64,000 bases of DNA from Tupaia tana (lineage: Eukaryota; Chordata; Mammalia; Scandentia; Tupaiidae). This document shows positions 61,391 to 64,000 of this stretch, piece by piece. The notes under the pieces are model-generated. The model was not told the DNA's origin. It worked only from the letters and a program-made list of their open reading frames with translations, and searched no databases. Location: contig JAKSZU010000026.1 of assembly GCA_026018925.1 (NCBI GenBank), forward strand, positions 15,925,127 through 15,989,126, written 5' to 3'. Both the position numbers and the translations under genes were made by a program. Numbering within the stretch: the first letter of the stretch is position 1; each line of letters opens with the position of its first letter.

Positions 61391-61622
61391 GGGCCAGCAG
61401 ATGGCATGGTGATTAAGGTGTTGGATTCCCACGGAGCCCACTAGGGTTCAAGCCCTGGACTCAGTGGCTTGAAAATCATGCCGGGCACGTGTGTGCTGAA
61501 AATCTCAGGAGGAGAAGGGATTGCAGTGTGGCCGTCCCCCCGAGGGGGGTGATTCCTCACGTTCCCACTCATTGTCTCTCTCTGACTCCTCTGGCAAGTG
61601 CACATGCCCTGTAGCAAAAACT
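61391..61622 (+). mobile_element. Type A SINE
   Basis: GGGGCCAGCAGATGGCATGG head, CCCCCCGAGGGGGGTGATTC palindrome, CCCTGTAGCAAAAACTG end, no long tail. Confidence 0.9.
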
Positions 61623-61689
61623 GAAACCAGAACATCATTTGTGATGTCATATTCGTAATATCCCAAGCAGTGCCTAATGGTTAACAGCA

Positions 61690-61900
61690 GTAGGTTATCA
61701 ACACAGTGCCACATGCACGCGGTCACCTGTCTCACCGCCCACCTCTAGCCACTTACACTGAGTGACCTTGCGCGACCCACAATTCTCTTTGCGTGCCTCG
61801 TTTCCTCATCTGGAGGATGGGTTGAACACAACCTTTCCCTCCATATTGACAACACAGTCAAGTATGATGGAAAGTTGCATGGACCTTGCACAGTCCTGGA
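61690..61900 (+). mobile_element. MIR fragment
   Basis: CACTGAGTGACCTTGCGCGA, TCGTTTCCTCATCTGGAGGA and TGGGTTGAACACAACC match the MIR core (GTGACCTTGGGCAA, TTTCCTCATCTGTAAAATGG). Confidence 0.65.
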
Positions 61901-61985
61901 CTCCTTGTAGGTGTGAGGAGACCAGAGGCTGTTTCTCAGTCCTTTGGAACGTGGGGGATGGGAGTAAGCTTCTCTTGTTAGATTT

Positions 61986-62243
61986 TTTTTTTTTTTTTGA
62001 GATTTGCTATAGGGCACGTGCGTTCGCCAGAAAGACAGAGAGAGACAGAGAGACAGAAAGCGAGAAATCACCCCCCAGGGGGGATGGCCAGCCGCAATCC
62101 CTTCTCCTCCATTCTCCTCTTGGGGTCTTGGGCACGCACACACACGCTCCTGGCATGAGTTTAAGCCACCGGGTCCGGGACTCGAACCCCGCGGTCAACT
62201 AATGGGAGTCCAGCGACATAGCCATTACGCTAACTGCTGGTCC
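61986..62243 (-). mobile_element. Type A SINE
   Basis: GAGATTTGCTATAGGGCACG, intact palindrome, GGGACTCGAACCCCGCGG (two extra bases), GCTAACTGCTGGTCC end. TSD about TCTTGTTAKA plus T run. Confidence 0.94.
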
Positions 62244-62277
62244 GTCTTGTTATAATTTTTGCTGGTTCCCAAAATAA

Positions 62278-62425
62278 TTTTTCCCTTTATTAATGATGGA
62301 GTGTGTGCATGTGAGAGAAAGAGACATGAGCACCCTCCACACAGTCTGGTCGCTCTCTGATCCCCTTCCTCTACTCCTCCTGCCTGCGGATCCCATGTGC
62401 CTGCCATGTTTCAGGCTGACCAGGC
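62278..62425 (-). mobile_element. Diverged SINE-like element
   Basis: TTTCCCTTTATTAATGATGG, GTGAGAGAAAGAGACATGAG, CACCCTCCACACAGTCTGG and CTGCGGATCCCATGTGCCTG resemble types C or old A. Too decayed to decide. Confidence 0.4.
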
Positions 62426-62430
62426 TGGGG

Positions 62431-63108
62431 ATTTTTTTTTTTTTTTAATTTATTATCATCATAATCTTGTCCATTTTGCATTGAATCACATATAACTTTA
62501 CAGTGTATCACATTTCTTTCTCCAGAAGGAATACCATGCCAATCAGTCAATACTGAGACACTACAATCCCCATTTCATAATCCAATAGCTTTTCATTATT
62601 TTTCCCGGTTGTTATTATTGTTATTCCAATTATTTTTATAAAGAGTCAATCTCTACTTATCATTTGGCTAGTAAAAAGACTTTACCCAACATGAAACATT
62701 TCTCAGACCAATCCAGTTGAGACTACTATACACATCATCAACAGGTAATAGACCATATCTGTGTCCCACCAACGTTATGCCTCTCTATTTGTTGTCTTGC
62801 TTTCTTTTTTTCCCCCCTCTGCCATTTTTTTTTCTTTCTATAGTCACTTTCAATCATTATACCTCTTTATCATGTACAACATGGTTTTTCCCAGCATGAA
62901 TACAGTGCACGTCAGTCAAAACAATGACATCACCTTATAGATCATCAACAGACAACTATTCACTCCTGTGTTCACCAAGTGTGTTGTTTGTTCCCTGAAT
63001 CCCTCCCCTCTGTCCTCAACCACTCACTCCCATTACCTCCCCCATACTGTCTCTAGTATCTGCAGTTGCCTTCCTTCCCTGCCATCCTACCCTCCAGTTC
63101 TTTCAATT
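62431..63108 (-). mobile_element. Probable lineage-specific L1 3' UTR, 5'-truncated
   Basis: On the minus strand it ends in an A run (62431-62447) and carries a purine-rich tract (minus strand of 62990-63090: GGGAAGGAAGGCAACTGC, GGTAATGGGAGTGAGTGG, CAGAGGGGAGGGATTCAGGG). A G-rich polypurine tract and terminal A tail are typical of L1 3' UTRs. It does not follow the older L1 3'-UTR text found elsewhere here. Confidence 0.5.
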
Positions 63109-63194
63109 TTTGGGGGGGATTTGAACCGGGTTTGCCACATGGGATCTGGCTCCTTGAGCAGCATACATCACCACTGAGCCATGGTGCCGGCCCT
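63109..63194 (-). mobile_element. tRNA-like head-only element
   Basis: Minus strand: GGGCCGGCACCATGGCTCAG, TGGTGATGTATGCTGCTCAA, GGAGCCAGATCCCATGTGG, AACCCGGTTCAAATCCCCCC. A-box (TGGCTCAGTGG) and B-box (GGTTCAAATCC) are clearly tRNA-like; no body follows. Confidence 0.65.
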
Positions 63195-63240
63195 ATTTTT
63201 TTTTTTTTCAGTAAAAGTTTGATTACAATTAAAATTGCTT

Positions 63241-63497
63241 AGACCAGCAGGTAGCATGGAGCTTGAGGCATTGGATTCCACGTGGCCAACTCCATGGTTC
63301 AAATCTCCGACCTGGACAGCTTAAAAATCATGCCGGGCATGTGTGCATGTGTGCCCAAGATACTGAGGAGAGATTGGAGGAAAAGAGATTGCAGTGTGGC
63401 CACCCCCACTAAAGAGTATTTCTTTCCCTTTCTCTCTGGCGAGTGCACATGCCCTATAACAAAACCTAAAAAAAAAAAAAGAAAGAAAGAAAAGAAA
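63241..63497 (+). mobile_element. Type A SINE, diverged
   Basis: GACCAGCAGGTAGCATGGAG head, CCACGTGGCCAACTCCATGG, palindrome lost (CCACCCCCACTAAAGAG), CCCTATAACAAAACC end, (GAAA)n tail. Confidence 0.88.
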
Positions 63498-63752
63498 TGA
63501 AACTTGCTTTTTTGAGACATTTCAGCTGTCGGGGCCTATGCTTATGTTTACAGTTACTGAGATAGCCATAAGGCCCCACGGTATCTGTCCACATCTCTGA
63601 CCCACTTAGCTCTCTTTCCAGGAACTACGAAAGAGACACAGGCGTGTTTGCCTTCTGTGTTACAGCTGGTTTGGAGAGCTCGTTTCCAAAATGCCCCTGG
63701 GGTCCCCAGACTTTTCTTCCCTGGGAGACCAACTCAGAAACCTGCCCTGCAT
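63498..63752. other. Unassigned sequence
   Basis: No recognised feature. Confidence 0.3.
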
Positions 63753-64000
63753 GGGAACCAGCAGTTAGCATAATGGCTGTGTCGCTGGACTCCCACGTAG
63801 TCGACCGCGGTTCGTGTCCCGGACCCGGAGGCTTAAAACTCACGCCGGGCGCGTGTGCGTGCGTGCCCGAGATCCCGAGAGGAGAATGGAGGAGAAGGGA
63901 TTGCGGCATGACCATCCACCCTGGGGGGTGATTTCTCACTTTCTGTCTCTCTGTCTCTCTCTGTCTGTCTGGCGAGCACACGCGCTCTATAGCGAAAACC
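63753..64000 (+). mobile_element. Type A SINE, young subfamily A1 (cut by window edge)
   Basis: GGGAACCAGCAGTTAGCATA head, GGTTCGTGTCCCGGACCCGG, CGAGCACACGCGCTCTATAG and GCGAAAACC. Lacks only its tail, which lies beyond the window. Confidence 0.96.

Noticed and set aside
63810..63931. Recurrent peptide patterns such as CVRAQDPERRMEEKGLRR in many frames
   Set aside because: They are translations of the type A SINE body and recur at every young copy on either strand. No gene is implied.

Overview
This is a 64-kb stretch of placental-mammal genomic DNA that is packed with short retroposons. I found no exon of a functional protein-coding gene and no gene operon, CRISPR array or phage. What can be supported is a very dense tRNA-derived SINE landscape (roughly 90 to 100 copies, about one third of the bases), old L1 fragments, weak L2, MIR and hAT remnants, a small mariner-like MITE family, two processed ribosomal-protein pseudogenes (RPL21 and RPS26) and many microsatellites. 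The repeat make-up (L1, L2, MIR, hAT remnants, L1-style target-site duplications, processed pseudogenes) points to a placental mammal. The dominant SINE does not match the Alu, B1/B2, lagomorph C, horse ERE, carnivore or ruminant elements that I know. A tRNA-derived family of this abundance would fit the CYN SINEs described from colugos (Dermoptera), but that species guess is inference only.

SINE terms used below. Type A (about 260-290 nt) has a tRNA-like head (A box like TTAGCGTAATGG, B box like GGTTCGAGTCC), a body with GGGCGCGTGTGCG, a CCCCCC-T-GGGGGG palindrome and CT-rich blocks, then CACGCGCCCTATAGCAAAAA and an A-rich tail. Type B (about 150-190 nt) has the same kind of head, but joins directly to GCTTTCTCACTTTCCCTCTC and usually ends in GGTCAAAT plus an AAATAAAT-rich tail. 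Type C (about 190 nt) has another head (GTGGTAAAACGTGAC, later TCTGGAGACCTCCC) and ends in a GCTGTCTCTCT block. 'Old A' means diverged type-A relatives whose head usually reads GGATCCCACATGGCC. TSD means target-site duplication.

Layout. 0-11 kb: L1 3'-end remnants riddled with A and B SINEs, a mariner-like MITE split by a SINE, and a probable 7SL-derived SINE relic at 8.3 kb. 11.3-11.9 kb: RPL21 retropseudogene. 13.4-15.4 kb: the longest L1 fragment. 15.6-16.2 kb: a MITE holding a SINE that holds another SINE. 17.6-19.8 kb: GC-rich and free of the lineage SINEs. 20-27 kb: SINEs, L1 3'-UTR pieces, MIR and a MER20-like element. 27.06-27.5 kb: (ATCC)n satellite-like block. 27.9-29.3 kb: SINE-poor. 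29.3-37 kb: SINE clusters, an intact 70-bp MITE, three same-family LTR-like repeats (one of these lies at 39 kb) and the RPS26 pseudogene split by a SINE. 37-48.8 kb: SINE clusters with repeated use of the same insertion sites. 48.8-51.0 kb: a SINE-free, CpG- and GC-box-bearing island, the best candidate for functional sequence. 51-64 kb: L1 3' UTR, SINEs, another SINE-poor stretch (59.5-61.1 kb) and a probable lineage-specific L1 3' UTR at 62.4 kb.

The interest of the window lies in insertion history: nested elements, precise TSDs, sites used two or more times, a poly-A-only insertion, and a modular relation between the A and B SINE types. I saw nothing that looks like a new multi-gene system.
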